From contig JANQEL010000290.1 of assembly GCA_028278345.1 (NCBI GenBank), forward strand, positions 37,098 to 101,097: DNA of 64,000 bases, given 5' to 3'. Every line of letters begins with the position of its first letter. The stretch's first letter is position 1. Shown here in pieces: positions 29,058 to 39,180 of the stretch. The position numbers and the translations under genes are program-made. The stretch is from Myxococcota bacterium. GTDB lineage: Bacteria > Myxococcota_A > UBA9160 > UBA4427. Under the pieces are notes generated by a model. It was given only the letters and a program-made list of their open reading frames with translations, did no database searches and had not been told where the DNA came from.

Positions 29058-29984
29058 TCACGCAGACTCGGCGAGTTCGCGGAGGATCTCCGCGCCGCCG
29101 TCTTCGAGCACCTGTTGCGCGACCCGTTCGCCGAGGCTCGCCGCTTCACCCGGTGCCCCCACCGATTCCGCGCGAACCACCCGCTTGCCATCGAGACTCG
29201 CGACGAGACCGCGCAACCAGATCTCGTCTTCGCCGCGGCGCACGAGATGCACCGCCATCGGCACCGTGCAGTCGCCTTCGAGGGTGGTGAGGAAGCTCCG
29301 CTCCCCCCGCACCGAAAGCGCCGCCTCTTCGTCGTCGAGGGCGGAGACCAGCTCGGTCATTTCGTCGCCCTCGCGTGTTTCGAGGGCGAGGGTGCCCTGA
29401 CACACCGCGGGCAACATCACGTCTGCGGGAATGCGCTCGCGGATCTGATCCCGCAGGCCGAGTCGTTCGAGGCCCGCGCAGGCGAGGATCACCGCGTCGA
29501 GGTTCTCACTCTCGAGTTTGCCGATGCGGGTGGGAACGTTGCCGCGCAGGGGAACGATCTCGAGGTCGGGTCTCGCGGCGAGCAGCAGCGCCGTGCGACG
29601 CGTACTCCCGGTGCCGACCCTCGCGCCCTGCGGAAGGGTTGCGATGGTCGCATCGGCATCGCGCGAGACGAGGGCGTCGCGGGGATCGACGCGCTCGGGA
29701 AAGGCCGAGAGCACGAGCCCCGCTTCGACCTTCGCCGGTAGATCCTTTGCGCTGTGCACCGCCACGTCGGCGCGGCCGTCGAGGAGCACTTCTTCGATCT
29801 CCTTCACGAAGAGACCCTTGCCCCCGATCTTGGCCAGCGATTGGTTCTGGATCGCATCCCCCGTCGTCTTCACGATGACGAGTTCGGTCGATGCATTGCA
29901 TTCCTTCTCCAGGCGGCCCGCGATGTAGCGCGCCTGCGCGAGGGCGAGATCGCTTCCCCGCGTGGCGATGCGAACGAGGCTCAT
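29058..29984 (-). CDS. hemC: Hydroxymethylbilane synthase
   Basis: RIATRGSDLALAQARYIAG, GLFVKEIEEVLLDGRADVAVHSAKDLPA, GTGSTRRTALLLA, RGNVPTRIGKL. Confidence 0.96.
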   Translation of the reverse strand: MSLVRIATRGSDLALAQARYIAGRLEKECNASTELVIVKTTGDAIQNQSLAKIGGKGLFVKEIEEVLLDGRADVAVHSAKDLPAKVEAGLVLSAFPERVDPRDALVSRDADATIATLPQGARVGTGSTRRTALLLAARPDLEIVPLRGNVPTRIGKLESENLDAVILACAGLERLGLRDQIRERIPADVMLPAVCQGTLALETREGDEMTELVSALDDEEAALSVRGERSFLTTLEGDCTVPMAVHLVRRGEDEIWLRGLVASLDGKRVVRAESVGAPGEAASLGERVAQQVLEDGGAEILRELAESA

Positions 29985-31408
29985 CGTTCGACCTCGGAAT
30001 CCGCAGCGCCATCGCTCGCAGCGGCGCTTTCGTCCTCATCATCGCCCAGGGCGTCGTCGACCACGCGTTCGTCCCTCAAGCGGCTGCGTTCGATTTCGGA
30101 GCGAAGCGCGGCGTCGGCTTCGGCACCGGGGGCGCCTTCGTCGTCGAGGGCGAACAGGGCACGCGCAGCCTCGAGAGAAGCCGAATCCCCTCCCTCCTCG
30201 GATTCGTTCCGCAGATGGGAGAGCGGCGCGTGCAGGAGTTTGTTCACGATCGCTCGAGTGAGCTGGCCAACGCCGTCGCGCTGGTTTGCGTCGAGCCCGA
30301 GGCGCCCCGCCATGCGCTCGATCTCACTCTCGCGGATGTGTTCGGCACGGGCGCGCAGATGGCGAATCGTCGGCACCGCCCGCAGCCCGGTGAGCCAGGC
30401 GTCGAAGGCGCCCTGCTCCTCCATCACGATGCGTTCGCCGGCCTCCGATTCGAGCCGGCGCTTGCCCGCGTTGGCATCGGCCACGCTCTGCAGGTCGTCC
30501 ATGTCGTAGAGATAGGCATTGTCGATCTCGTCGACGCGCGCTTCGACGTTGCGTGGCACACCGAGGTCGATGAAGAAGGCCGGGCGCGAGCGCCGTTCGT
30601 CGAGGGCGTTCTTCACGAGCTCGTAGTGGAGGGGCGGTCGGTCGCCGCCGACGCACGAAAGCACGACGTCCGAATCGGCAAGCAACGGTCCGAGTTCGTC
30701 GAGGGGGTGCGGGGTCGCAGAGAAACGCACCGCGAGTTCTTCGGCATTGGCGAAGGTTCGATTCACCACGTGCACGTTCCGCAGACCCTCGCGCTGTAGC
30801 GCGAAGAGGGCGAGCTCGATCATCTCTCCGGCACCCAGGAGCAGGGCGCGCTTGTCTTCGAGGTCTTCGAAGATCTGTCCCGCGAGCTCTACCGCGACCC
30901 GCGCGACCGAGACCGGCCGTTGGGCGATCCGCGTTTCGTTCTTCACGCGCTTCGCCGTGGCGAATGCGCGCTGGAAGAGGCGCGACAGCACCGGCCCGCA
31001 GCTCTGGCTCTCGACGGCGAATCGGTAGGCATCCTTCATCTGCCCGAGGATCTGCGGCTCTCCCACCACCATCGAATCGAGAGAAGAAGCCACGCGGAAG
31101 ACGTGGCGCACGGCTTCGCGATCGCGGTGCTGATAGGTGATGTCGTCGATCGAAGGCTCGTCGACCGGGGCGTCGTCGCTGTGGAGATCGTGGCGGAAGA
31201 AGCGGTGCATGCGCAGGATCGCGTCGTCGACCTGCTGGGTGGCGACCACGAGTTCGACGCGATTGCAGGTCGAAACCAGCACCGCCTCGCTGATCTCGGC
31301 GCTCGTCGCGAGCTTGCGCAGCGCCGGGATCGGATCCTGGGCGGCGTAGCGCTCGCGGGTTTCCACGGGCGCCGTACGGTGATTCATGCCGATGAGCAGG
31401 ATCTTCAA
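29981..31408 (-). CDS. hemA: Glutamyl-tRNA reductase
   Basis: GMNHRTAPVETRERYA, AVLVSTCNRVELVV, SLDSMVVGEPQILGQMKDAY, GAGEMIELALFAL. Confidence 0.96.
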   Translation of the reverse strand: MKILLIGMNHRTAPVETRERYAAQDPIPALRKLATSAEISEAVLVSTCNRVELVVATQQVDDAILRMHRFFRHDLHSDDAPVDEPSIDDITYQHRDREAVRHVFRVASSLDSMVVGEPQILGQMKDAYRFAVESQSCGPVLSRLFQRAFATAKRVKNETRIAQRPVSVARVAVELAGQIFEDLEDKRALLLGAGEMIELALFALQREGLRNVHVVNRTFANAEELAVRFSATPHPLDELGPLLADSDVVLSCVGGDRPPLHYELVKNALDERRSRPAFFIDLGVPRNVEARVDEIDNAYLYDMDDLQSVADANAGKRRLESEAGERIVMEEQGAFDAWLTGLRAVPTIRHLRARAEHIRESEIERMAGRLGLDANQRDGVGQLTRAIVNKLLHAPLSHLRNESEEGGDSASLEAARALFALDDEGAPGAEADAALRSEIERSRLRDERVVDDALGDDEDESAAASDGAADSEVER

Positions 31409-32193
31409 CTCATCACCCCGACGCCCATCACTCCGAAGATCAAGAAGGCGAAGCCCGCCACGGCGCTGGCCGCCGCCTGGCGCGCACCCTGACGACCGAC
31501 ACTACGCGCGAGCACCAACCCGGCGTAGATGGCCCACGAGATCACCATCCACATCTCGTGGTTGGTGCCCGTCCAGATGCTTCCCTCCGAATCGCGCAAC
31601 CATGCCATGCCGGTGGCGATGCCGAGCGTGAGCAGTGCAAAGCCGACACTCGTCGACACGACATTCACCCGATCGAGGGCTTCGAGGCTCGGCACGGGAA
31701 TGCGCGCCGCCACCGGCGGCTTCGCCTTCAAGCGACGGTGCTCGAGCAGATAGGTGAGCCCCGCGAGCCCCGCCATACCCAGGAGCGAAATGCCAGCGCT
31801 CGAAAGCAGGACGTGGATGTGCGGCCAGGCACCGGTGACGCCTTGTGGCGCCGCACCCGAACGCTCCCAACCCAGAGTTGCAACGAAGACGGAGAGAAAG
31901 GAAAGCGGCCCCACCACCGCGGTGAGCCCCGGCAGTTTCACCCGCACCGTGAGCAACAACGCGAAGATCACCGCCATCCAGGCGCAGTAGGCCAACACCA
32001 CCGGGAGTGAGTTGATCGCCGGCCCCTCACTCCTGTGCAGCAATACGAAGGCCACCGCCTGCACCGCCGCACCGATGCCGAGCCCCCACGTCGCCCCGCG
32101 GATCATCCGCGGGGCCGGCAACACGACGCCGACGAGGGCGCCGATCCCTGCAGCCAGATAGATGGCTGCGGCCAGCTGGTGGAATTCGACCAT
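31405..32193 (-). CDS. CcsA/HemX-type cytochrome c biogenesis membrane protein
   Basis: Multi-TM; TGAWPHIHVLLSSAGISLLGMAGLAGLTYLLEHRRLKAK; immediately upstream of hemA. Confidence 0.8.
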   Translation of the reverse strand: MVEFHQLAAAIYLAAGIGALVGVVLPAPRMIRGATWGLGIGAAVQAVAFVLLHRSEGPAINSLPVVLAYCAWMAVIFALLLTVRVKLPGLTAVVGPLSFLSVFVATLGWERSGAAPQGVTGAWPHIHVLLSSAGISLLGMAGLAGLTYLLEHRRLKAKPPVAARIPVPSLEALDRVNVVSTSVGFALLTLGIATGMAWLRDSEGSIWTGTNHEMWMVISWAIYAGLVLARSVGRQGARQAAASAVAGFAFLIFGVMGVGVMS

Positions 32194-32353
32194 GGGCTCC
32201 GCCGAAACGTCGTTGTGGTTTCGGAAGGTTCGAACTGAAGGAACGAAAAGCGTCGTGCTCTCGGGCTCTTCGGTGATCCGGACGGCGGCGATTATAGGAG
32301 CATGCCGGCCACGCCGCCGCGACCGCGTGTGTGGAACCGCCCGCCCGGGTGCG

Positions 32354-32905
32354 TCAGTCGCGTTCTCGCAAGCGGGCCATGCGATCCATCTGGGCCTGCA
32401 CCTTGGCGGCGTCGTTCACCATCTCGAAGACCCGGTAGGCGGGTTCGCCGAAGAGAACGAAGCGGATCTCTTCGAGGCTGGTCTCCCCTTCGAGATGGGC
32501 GCGGGCCTCTTCGAGGGAAACCTCGGCGCAGCGCTGAAGGGGAAAGCCGCCGACCCCGGTGCCTATGGCGGGGATGCTGATCGTCGCGAGCCCGTTCTCG
32601 CGGGCGAGTTCGAGGGAGGCGCGCAGACTGCTGCGCACCGTCTCTTCGTTCGCGACACCGCCCGGCGCCATGCCAGCGGCGTGGATCACGAAGCGGGCGG
32701 GCAGATCGCCGGCGCCGGTGATCGCGGCTTCGCCGACTTCGATCGCACCGTGGGCGTCGCATTCCTGCTGGATGGTCGGGCCTCCCTTTTCGCGAATGGC
32801 CCCCGCCACACCGGCGCCGAGAACGAGCTGGTTGTTCGCCGCGTTCACGATCGCGTCGGTTTCCTGTTCGGTGAGATCCCCTTCCTGCAGTGTGACCCGG
32901 CCCAC
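32354..32905 (-). CDS. Macro domain protein (O-acetyl-ADP-ribose deacetylase-like)
   Basis: [39 protein letters not shown]. Confidence 0.92.
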   Translation of the reverse strand: MGRVTLQEGDLTEQETDAIVNAANNQLVLGAGVAGAIREKGGPTIQQECDAHGAIEVGEAAITGAGDLPARFVIHAAGMAPGGVANEETVRSSLRASLELARENGLATISIPAIGTGVGGFPLQRCAEVSLEEARAHLEGETSLEEIRFVLFGEPAYRVFEMVNDAAKVQAQMDRMARLRERD

Positions 32906-32922
32906 TTTTTCGTCCTCGCGCG

Positions 32923-33909
32923 TTAGCGCTTTCTGCGGCTGTGTTTCTTGCGCGCCGTTCGGCGCTTCTTCCCGTCGTGTGCTTCGATGACGCCCGCAGA
33001 GAGCAACGGCAACAGGATCTCGTGTTGACCCACGTGCGAGATCCCCTCACCCCCGAGACGCGTCGGCCGCTCGACGACGTTCACCTGCGGGCGATAGTGG
33101 CGGATGAAGTCGAGGTTCACCGCGGTGATGCGGCGAACGGGGTTGCCGAGGTTGCGCGCGAGCGAAAGCGCCTTCAAGAAGACCTCGGGCAGGATCACCG
33201 CCGAACCGACGTTGAACACGACACCGCGATCGAGCCCCGCCACCACCGAAGCGAGGGTCTCGAAGTCGCGATAACTGGTGGCGCCGAGCGCCGCGCCATC
33301 GGCGCTCGGATGCATGTGGTGGATGTCGCTGCCGATCGCGACGTGCACGGTGGCGGGGATGCCATGCCTCGCGGCGGCGGCGAGCACCGAACGATCCTTG
33401 TGGGCGAAGCTTCCCTCGAGAATCGCGCGGCCGATGCCCTCCCCCATGCCGAGACCTTCCTCGGCTGCGGTCGCAATGGCGCCGTTCAAGCGTTCTGCGG
33501 TTTCGCGCGCCGTGCCGAAGGAGCCGTCGTCGAGGGCCTCGCCGACCTCTTCGCTGGTGCGCCCCATCATCGCGAGTTCGAGATCGTGGACGCAGCCGGC
33601 ACCGTTCATGAAGAGCGCCGAGATCGCGCCGCGCTCGATCAGATCGACGACGACCGGCGCGAGGCCCACCTTGATGAGGTGCGCACCGAAGCCGAACAGC
33701 ACGGTTCGCCCGCCCCCCCAGGCCTTCGCCCAGGCGTCGACGATGCGGCGAACGTCGCTTCCGCCGAGGATGTCGGGCAGGCCGTCGATGAACTGTGCGA
33801 ACGAGGCCCCGGCCTGATGGGGTGTGGCTTCGTCGCGAACGTTCACCTTGCTCGGGCGTCGGCGCGCCGGGATGGTCTTGAGCTTCGAGCGATCGATCTT
33901 GCGCTTCAC
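32923..33909 (-). CDS. Deoxyhypusine-synthase-like family protein, possibly non-canonical
   Basis: [73 protein letters not shown] start overlaps gmhA stop by 4 bp. Confidence 0.5.
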   Translation of the reverse strand: MKRKIDRSKLKTIPARRRPSKVNVRDEATPHQAGASFAQFIDGLPDILGGSDVRRIVDAWAKAWGGGRTVLFGFGAHLIKVGLAPVVVDLIERGAISALFMNGAGCVHDLELAMMGRTSEEVGEALDDGSFGTARETAERLNGAIATAAEEGLGMGEGIGRAILEGSFAHKDRSVLAAAARHGIPATVHVAIGSDIHHMHPSADGAALGATSYRDFETLASVVAGLDRGVVFNVGSAVILPEVFLKALSLARNLGNPVRRITAVNLDFIRHYRPQVNVVERPTRLGGEGISHVGQHEILLPLLSAGVIEAHDGKKRRTARKKHSRRKR

Positions 33910-34508
33910 GCGTCGCCCGCTCCTTCGCGCTCGGGAAAGAGCGCCGCTTCGACGAGTTCGCAAAAGAGATGGCCGATGGCGATGTGACTTTCCTGGATGC
34001 GGGGGGTGTCGTCGCTCGGTACCACGATCGCGGTATCGACGGCGTTCGCGAGCTTGCCCCCGCCTCGGCCGAGCAACCCCACGGTTTCGAGGCCGGCTTC
34101 GCGCGCCTTCTCGACCGCCGCCAGCACGTTCGCGCTATTGCCCGAGGTCGAGAGCGCGATCGCGACGTCCCCCGGACACCCGTGCGCTTCGATGCCGCGC
34201 ACGAAGGTGTAGTCGAAACCGTAGTCGTTGCCGATCGCGGTGATCTCGGATGAGTTCGCGGTGAGCGCGATCGCGGGGAGGGCCGGACGATCGTCGACGT
34301 AGCGACCAACGAATTCGCTCGCGATGTGCTGGGCGTCGGAGGCCGAGCCGCCGTTGCCGAAGCAGAGCAGCTTGCCGCCCCGCTCGAAGCAGGCGACCAG
34401 CCGGTCGGCCGCCTGGGCGATCGCGTCGGTGCACTGGTCGGCCGTCGCCTGTTTGACGCGAATGCTCTCGGCCAATGCGGCGCGGATGCGATCCGCGGTC
34501 TGCGCCAT
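33906..34508 (-). CDS. gmhA: Phosphoheptose isomerase (SIS domain)
   Basis: LLCFGNGGSASDAQHIASEFVGRYVDDRPALPAIALT, ALSTSGNSANVLAAVEKAREAGLETVGLLG. Confidence 0.93.
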   Translation of the reverse strand: MAQTADRIRAALAESIRVKQATADQCTDAIAQAADRLVACFERGGKLLCFGNGGSASDAQHIASEFVGRYVDDRPALPAIALTANSSEITAIGNDYGFDYTFVRGIEAHGCPGDVAIALSTSGNSANVLAAVEKAREAGLETVGLLGRGGGKLANAVDTAIVVPSDDTPRIQESHIAIGHLFCELVEAALFPEREGAGDA

Positions 34509-34851
34509 GCCCCGCTCCCCCCAGGTTCGCGACGAGAAATGGTGATCTACGACACACGATCGGGCCGTGAACGGCTCGATCTTCAGGGATCACCCGTCGC
34601 GCACGGCCAGAACATACAGAGGGCCCCTCTCGGGTGCATTCCGGCGAACGAGCGTTTTCGCGGGGTTGCGGGCGGCGGCGGCGTGCCGAGAGATTGGTCG
34701 CTATACCGTTCCGACCCGCGAAACGACCCATCCCCGGATCGAACGGTCGCGCGCCCACCCACATAGAGCCGCAGAGCAGAAAGAGCGCCCGACCCCAACA
34801 ACCGCACCTTCGATTCGAACGAGTCGAGCCAGCAAAGCGAGGAGAAGCACC

Positions 34852-35175
34852 ATGGCCGAAATCACCGATGCCACCGACGCCACCTTCCAGAGTGAAGTTC
34901 TCGATTCCGATCTGCCCGTGATCGTCGACTTCTGGGCCGAGTGGTGCGGCCCCTGTAAGCAGATCGCCCCGGTCATGAAGGAGCTCGCCGATCAGTTCGA
35001 CGGCAAGGTGAAGATCGTGAAGGTCGACATCGACAGCTCGCCCCAGGCCCCGGGCCAGTACGGCGTGCGCGCCGTGCCCACCGTGCTCGCCTTCCAGGGT
35101 GGGCAGGTCGTGCAGCAGATCCAGGGCGCGCGTCCCAAGGCCGACTTCGTCGACATGGCGGAGAAGCTCATCTAG
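34852..35175 (+). CDS. trxA: Thioredoxin
   Basis: PVIVDFWAEWCGPCKQIAPVMKELA, YGVRAVPTVLAFQGG. Confidence 0.97.
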   Translation: MAEITDATDATFQSEVLDSDLPVIVDFWAEWCGPCKQIAPVMKELADQFDGKVKIVKVDIDSSPQAPGQYGVRAVPTVLAFQGGQVVQQIQGARPKADFVDMAEKLI

Positions 35176-35185
35176 TTCCATTTCC

Positions 35186-35228
35186 CTCGGCGCCGTCTCC
35201 CGATCGCTACGGGGGACGGCGCACCGAG
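35186..35228. terminator. Terminator-like hairpin downstream of trxA
   Basis: CTCGG-CGCCGTCTCCC / GGGGGACGGCG-CACCGAG arms with short loop and small bulge; no strong U tract. Confidence 0.5.
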
Positions 35229-35312
35229 AGTCGGGCGTCAGTCCCCGTTGGTTCGGGTCTCCGCGTTTCACGTGAGTGAGGCAGCGTCGAGCATCCACAA
35301 CGAGGTTCCACC

Positions 35313-36482
35313 GTGACTACGACGCCCGATACGCGACACCTGCTCGCTCCCGTCGATCGCCCCGATGCCGTGATGGTTCGCGGCGAGGGCAGCTATCTCT
35401 TCGACGCGGACGGGCGTCGTTACCTCGACTTCGTTCAGGGTTGGGCGGTGAACGTGCTCGGGCATTGTCCGCCCGAGATCGTCGGTGCGTTGAACACCCA
35501 GGCCAGGGCGTTGATCAACGCCAGCCCGGCGTATCACAACGGGCCCCACCTCGAATACGCCGCGAAGCTGTGTGATGCCGCTGGGCTCGACCGCGTCTTC
35601 TTCTGCAATAGCGGCGCTGAAGCGAACGAGGGTGCGATCAAGCTCGCGCGCAAGTGGGGCCAGGCCGAACGCGCTGGGGCCTTCGAGATCATCTCGTTCA
35701 CCGGGGCATTCCACGGGCGAACCCTCGCCACCATGGCGGCGACCGACAAGCCGGGCTGGAGCGAACTCTTCGGGCCGGCGTCGCCCGGTTTTCGCAAGGT
35801 GGCGTTCGGAGACATCGCCGCAGTCGAAAGCGCGATCGATGCCTCGACGGTCGCCGTGATGATCGAACCCGTCCAGGGAGAGAGCGGTGTCGTCGATCCA
35901 CCCAAGGGATTTCTCGGCGAACTGCGAGAGCTGACGAAACGCAAGGGCGTGCTCTTGATCTGCGACGAGATCCAGACCGGCATGGCGCGAACGGGGCCGC
36001 TGTTCGCACATCAGGCGGATGGCATCACGCCCGACATCATGACCCTCGGCAAGGGAATCGGCGGCGGCGTTCCGCTGGCCGCAGTGCTTTCGAGTGAAGA
36101 AGTCGCGCGCTTCGAACCCGGCGACCAGGGCGGCACCTTCAACGGCAATCCGCTCATGATGGCGGTGGGGCTCGCGGTGCTCGAGCGGGTGACCGCGCCC
36201 GACTTCGTCGAGCACGCGAAGGGCGTTGCGCAGCACCTGGAGCAACGGCTCGCCGCCCTGTGCGACGAGAACCCGGGCATGCAGCGCAGCGGAAGCGGAC
36301 ACCTCCGCGCGCTCGTGCTCACGCGGGAAGACGCGAAGGAGATCGCGGCGCGCTGTTACGAAGCCGGTCTGCTGATCAACGCACCCCGCCCCGACCGGCT
36401 CCGCTTCATGCCCGCCCTGACGACGAGCATCGATGAGGTCGACGACATGATCGCGATCCTGAAATCGTCGTTTGCCGGCTGA
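35313..36482 (+). CDS. argD: Class III aminotransferase (acetylornithine/succinyldiaminopimelate type)
   Basis: RYLDFVQGWAVNVLGHCPPEI, FFCNSGAEANEGAIKLARKWG, SFTGAFHGRTLATMAATDKP, LLICDEIQTGMARTG, GGTFNGNPL. Confidence 0.85.
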   Translation: MTTTPDTRHLLAPVDRPDAVMVRGEGSYLFDADGRRYLDFVQGWAVNVLGHCPPEIVGALNTQARALINASPAYHNGPHLEYAAKLCDAAGLDRVFFCNSGAEANEGAIKLARKWGQAERAGAFEIISFTGAFHGRTLATMAATDKPGWSELFGPASPGFRKVAFGDIAAVESAIDASTVAVMIEPVQGESGVVDPPKGFLGELRELTKRKGVLLICDEIQTGMARTGPLFAHQADGITPDIMTLGKGIGGGVPLAAVLSSEEVARFEPGDQGGTFNGNPLMMAVGLAVLERVTAPDFVEHAKGVAQHLEQRLAALCDENPGMQRSGSGHLRALVLTREDAKEIAARCYEAGLLINAPRPDRLRFMPALTTSIDEVDDMIAILKSSFAG

Positions 36483-36563
36483 GTTCGCACTCGAATCGCT
36501 CTGCTGCCAGATCGCTCGATCTGAGCGATCCTGCGCCCCGGAACGAAAACCGAGAGGGGTGGG

Positions 36564-37691
36564 ATGAGCGGCACAGTCATCACGGGAACGGGGCTTTTCA
36601 CCCCGAGCGACGGCATCACGAACGAGGAGCTCGTCGCCTCACTCACCAAGGCCACCGAGCGCTGGAACGCAGAGCATCGCGAAGAGATCGAGCGCGGCGA
36701 GCTCGTCGAACGCGATATCCCCTCCGAGCGCTTCATCGTGAAGGCCTCGGGCGTCGGCCATCGCTACGTGATGGACAAGACGGGTGTGCTCGATCCCGAC
36801 CGCCTCTGCCCGCGGCTTCCCCTGCGCGGTGAGGACGAGCTGTCGATCCAGGCCGAGATCTGTCTCGAAGCGGCGAACGAAGCCCTCGCCCAGGCGGGAC
36901 GCACCGGCGCCGATGTCGACGCGGTGATCGTCGGCTGCTCGAACCTGCAACGCCCCTACCCCGCCGTGGCCATCGAGGTACAGGAAGCCCTCGGCGCCAG
37001 TGGCTTCGCATACGACATGAACGTGGCCTGCTCGTCGGCGACCTTCGCGCTCCAGAACGCCGTCGATGCGGTGCGTTCGGGCAACGCGCGTTGCGCCCTC
37101 GTGCTCTGCCCCGAGATCACCTCCGGTCACAACAACTTCGAAATGCGCGAGTTCCACTTCATCTTCGGCGACGCCTGCACCGCCGTGCTCGTCGAACCCG
37201 AAGACGCTGCGAAGCCTGGTGAAACCTGGGAGATCGTCGGCACCCGCCTCGCCACGAAGTACTCGAACAACATCCGTAACGACTTCGGCTTCCTCAACCG
37301 CAGCGAGGATGGCGTCCGGCATCCCCACGAGCTGGTCTTTCGACAGAACGGTCGCAGGGTCTTCAAGGACGTCTGCCCCATGGTCGCAAAGCACATCGGC
37401 GCCCATCTCGAAGACCTGGGCATCCCGCTCGAGAGCGTGAAGCGCCTCTGGCTCCACCAGGCCAACCTCGGGATGAACAAGTTGATCGCAAAGACGCTGC
37501 TCGGCCGCGAGGTCGAGCCCGAAGAAGCGCCGGTGATCCTCGACGAGTACGCGAATACGAGCTCGGCGGGTTCGGTGATCGCCTTCCACAAACACCGCGA
37601 CGGCCTCGCGGCCGGAGACCACGCCGTGCTCTGCTCCTTCGGCGCGGGCTACTCGGTGGGAAGCGTCATCCTGCGCAAGCGCAGCGACTGA
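36564..37691 (+). CDS. Beta-ketoacyl-ACP synthase III family protein
   Basis: MSGTVITGTGLFTPSDGITNEEL, YDMNVACSSATFALQNAVDAV (active Cys), LWLHQANLGMNKLI, DEYANTSSAGSVI. Confidence 0.85.
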   Translation: MSGTVITGTGLFTPSDGITNEELVASLTKATERWNAEHREEIERGELVERDIPSERFIVKASGVGHRYVMDKTGVLDPDRLCPRLPLRGEDELSIQAEICLEAANEALAQAGRTGADVDAVIVGCSNLQRPYPAVAIEVQEALGASGFAYDMNVACSSATFALQNAVDAVRSGNARCALVLCPEITSGHNNFEMREFHFIFGDACTAVLVEPEDAAKPGETWEIVGTRLATKYSNNIRNDFGFLNRSEDGVRHPHELVFRQNGRRVFKDVCPMVAKHIGAHLEDLGIPLESVKRLWLHQANLGMNKLIAKTLLGREVEPEEAPVILDEYANTSSAGSVIAFHKHRDGLAAGDHAVLCSFGAGYSVGSVILRKRSD

Positions 37692-37706
37692 GCGGCGAAT
37701 CGCGAA

Positions 37707-38126
37707 CTACCCGCGCCCCTTCTTGTCGAGGTGGTACGTCAGCGCTGCCGCGATGCAGCTCTTCAGGCTGCGCTTCGGGATGCGATCGTTCGCCCCGAAG
37801 ACGATGGCGCGGTTGCCGTCGAACTCGAGCTCGCCCGAAAAGCGCTCGCGAAACTCCGACACGAGTGACGTCTGACAGTGGAAGTACATCGCGTACTGGT
37901 CGGGCGCCTTCTCCTTCCAGTCGATGCGGATCGTGCTGCCACTCTTCGTCTTCGAGGTGAGATAGGCGGGCTCGCCCCACTTGAGCGTTTCTTCGAGCTC
38001 CCCCACTCCTTCGGTCGCGGCGGCGGTCTCGAGGATCAGCTCGCGCAGGGCCAGGAGCTTGCGCCGGAACTTCGGCGGGTAGCGGTCGAATACCTCGGCG
38101 ACCTGCGGATTTCGGATCGGCTTCAC
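37707..38126 (-). CDS. DUF1801-like protein
   Basis: VFDRYPPKFRRKLLALRELILETAAATEGVGELEETLKWGEPAYLT...DQYAMYFHCQTSLVSEFRE; GTG start 38126. Confidence 0.7.
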   Translation of the reverse strand: MKPIRNPQVAEVFDRYPPKFRRKLLALRELILETAAATEGVGELEETLKWGEPAYLTSKTKSGSTIRIDWKEKAPDQYAMYFHCQTSLVSEFRERFSGELEFDGNRAIVFGANDRIPKRSLKSCIAAALTYHLDKKGRG

Positions 38127-38241
38127 GTTGCACCCCTGCTCACGAGGGCACGCTATCGCCGATCGAGCGGGTACCGCCAGCGAGAGAAGCGCCGCTACTG
38201 TCAGGCTACAGTCACCGTCCCGACCTTGAGGAGAGAACCGC

Positions 38242-39174
38242 ATGAGCCTCGAAACCCTGGCCCCCGACAGCAAGCCCGTCGACATCGTCGCGGCGCTCCA
38301 GCGCGATGGCGCGTGCATCGTACGCGAGGTGCTCGATGCCGAGACCCTCGAGCGCCTCAACGCGGATCTCGCGCCGTGGATCGAGCGATCGAAGCCCGGC
38401 AGTGACGACTTCACCGGTCGCCAAACGAAGCGAACGGGTGCCCTGGTCGCGCGCTGCCCCGAGTCACGCCCGATCGTGACGCACCCGCTGATCCTCGAAG
38501 CCGCGAATGCCTTCCTCGATCCGTGGTGTCATCGCATCCAGCTTCATCTCACCCAGACGATCCACATCATGCCCGGTCAGGGCTCGCAAGCGCTTCACCG
38601 CGATCGCCTCGCGTGGGGCGGCTTCATTCCCAAGCCGATCGAACCCCAGTTCAACACCATCTGGGCACTGACCGACTTCACGAAAGAGAACGGCGCGACG
38701 CACGTCATTCCCGGCAGCCAGGACTGGCCCCTCGATCGCAACCCCGAATCACCCGACGAGAGCATCCAGGCAGAGATGACCGCGGGGTCGGTGCTCTGTT
38801 ACAGCGGCACGGTGATACACGGCGGCGGTCAGAACAACACGGATGCTGCAAGGCTGGGTTTGAACATCACCTACTGCCTGAGCTGGTTGAGGCAGGAGGA
38901 GAACCAATACCTCTCTTGCCCGCCGCACATCGCGAAGGACCTCGACCCGACCCTCACGGACCTGCTCGGCTACACGATGGGCAATTACGCCCTCGGCTAC
39001 TACGCGAGCCCCGAGATGGTCGACGATCTGCCCGATACCCTGCCGCCGGAGATCGCGCTGGGCCGCAAGCCGGATGGGATCCCCGGCAACACGCTGATCT
39101 CGAACGGTCCCACCGACGCGAACGTAGACGACCTGGTCGCAAGGGCCGGAACGAATTCCAGCCAAGTCGAGTAG
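38242..39174 (+). CDS. Phytanoyl-CoA dioxygenase family protein (Fe(II)/2OG)
   Basis: VAALQRDGACIVREVLDAETLERLNADL, ALHRDRLAWG, FTKENGATHVIPGSQDWP, VIHGGGQNNTD. Confidence 0.85.
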   Translation: MSLETLAPDSKPVDIVAALQRDGACIVREVLDAETLERLNADLAPWIERSKPGSDDFTGRQTKRTGALVARCPESRPIVTHPLILEAANAFLDPWCHRIQLHLTQTIHIMPGQGSQALHRDRLAWGGFIPKPIEPQFNTIWALTDFTKENGATHVIPGSQDWPLDRNPESPDESIQAEMTAGSVLCYSGTVIHGGGQNNTDAARLGLNITYCLSWLRQEENQYLSCPPHIAKDLDPTLTDLLGYTMGNYALGYYASPEMVDDLPDTLPPEIALGRKPDGIPGNTLISNGPTDANVDDLVARAGTNSSQVE

Positions 39175-39180
39175 CGCCGT

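Noticed and set aside
32194-32353. GGTTCGAACT resembling a tRNA T-loop
   Set aside because: No complementary T-stem or cloverleaf around it.
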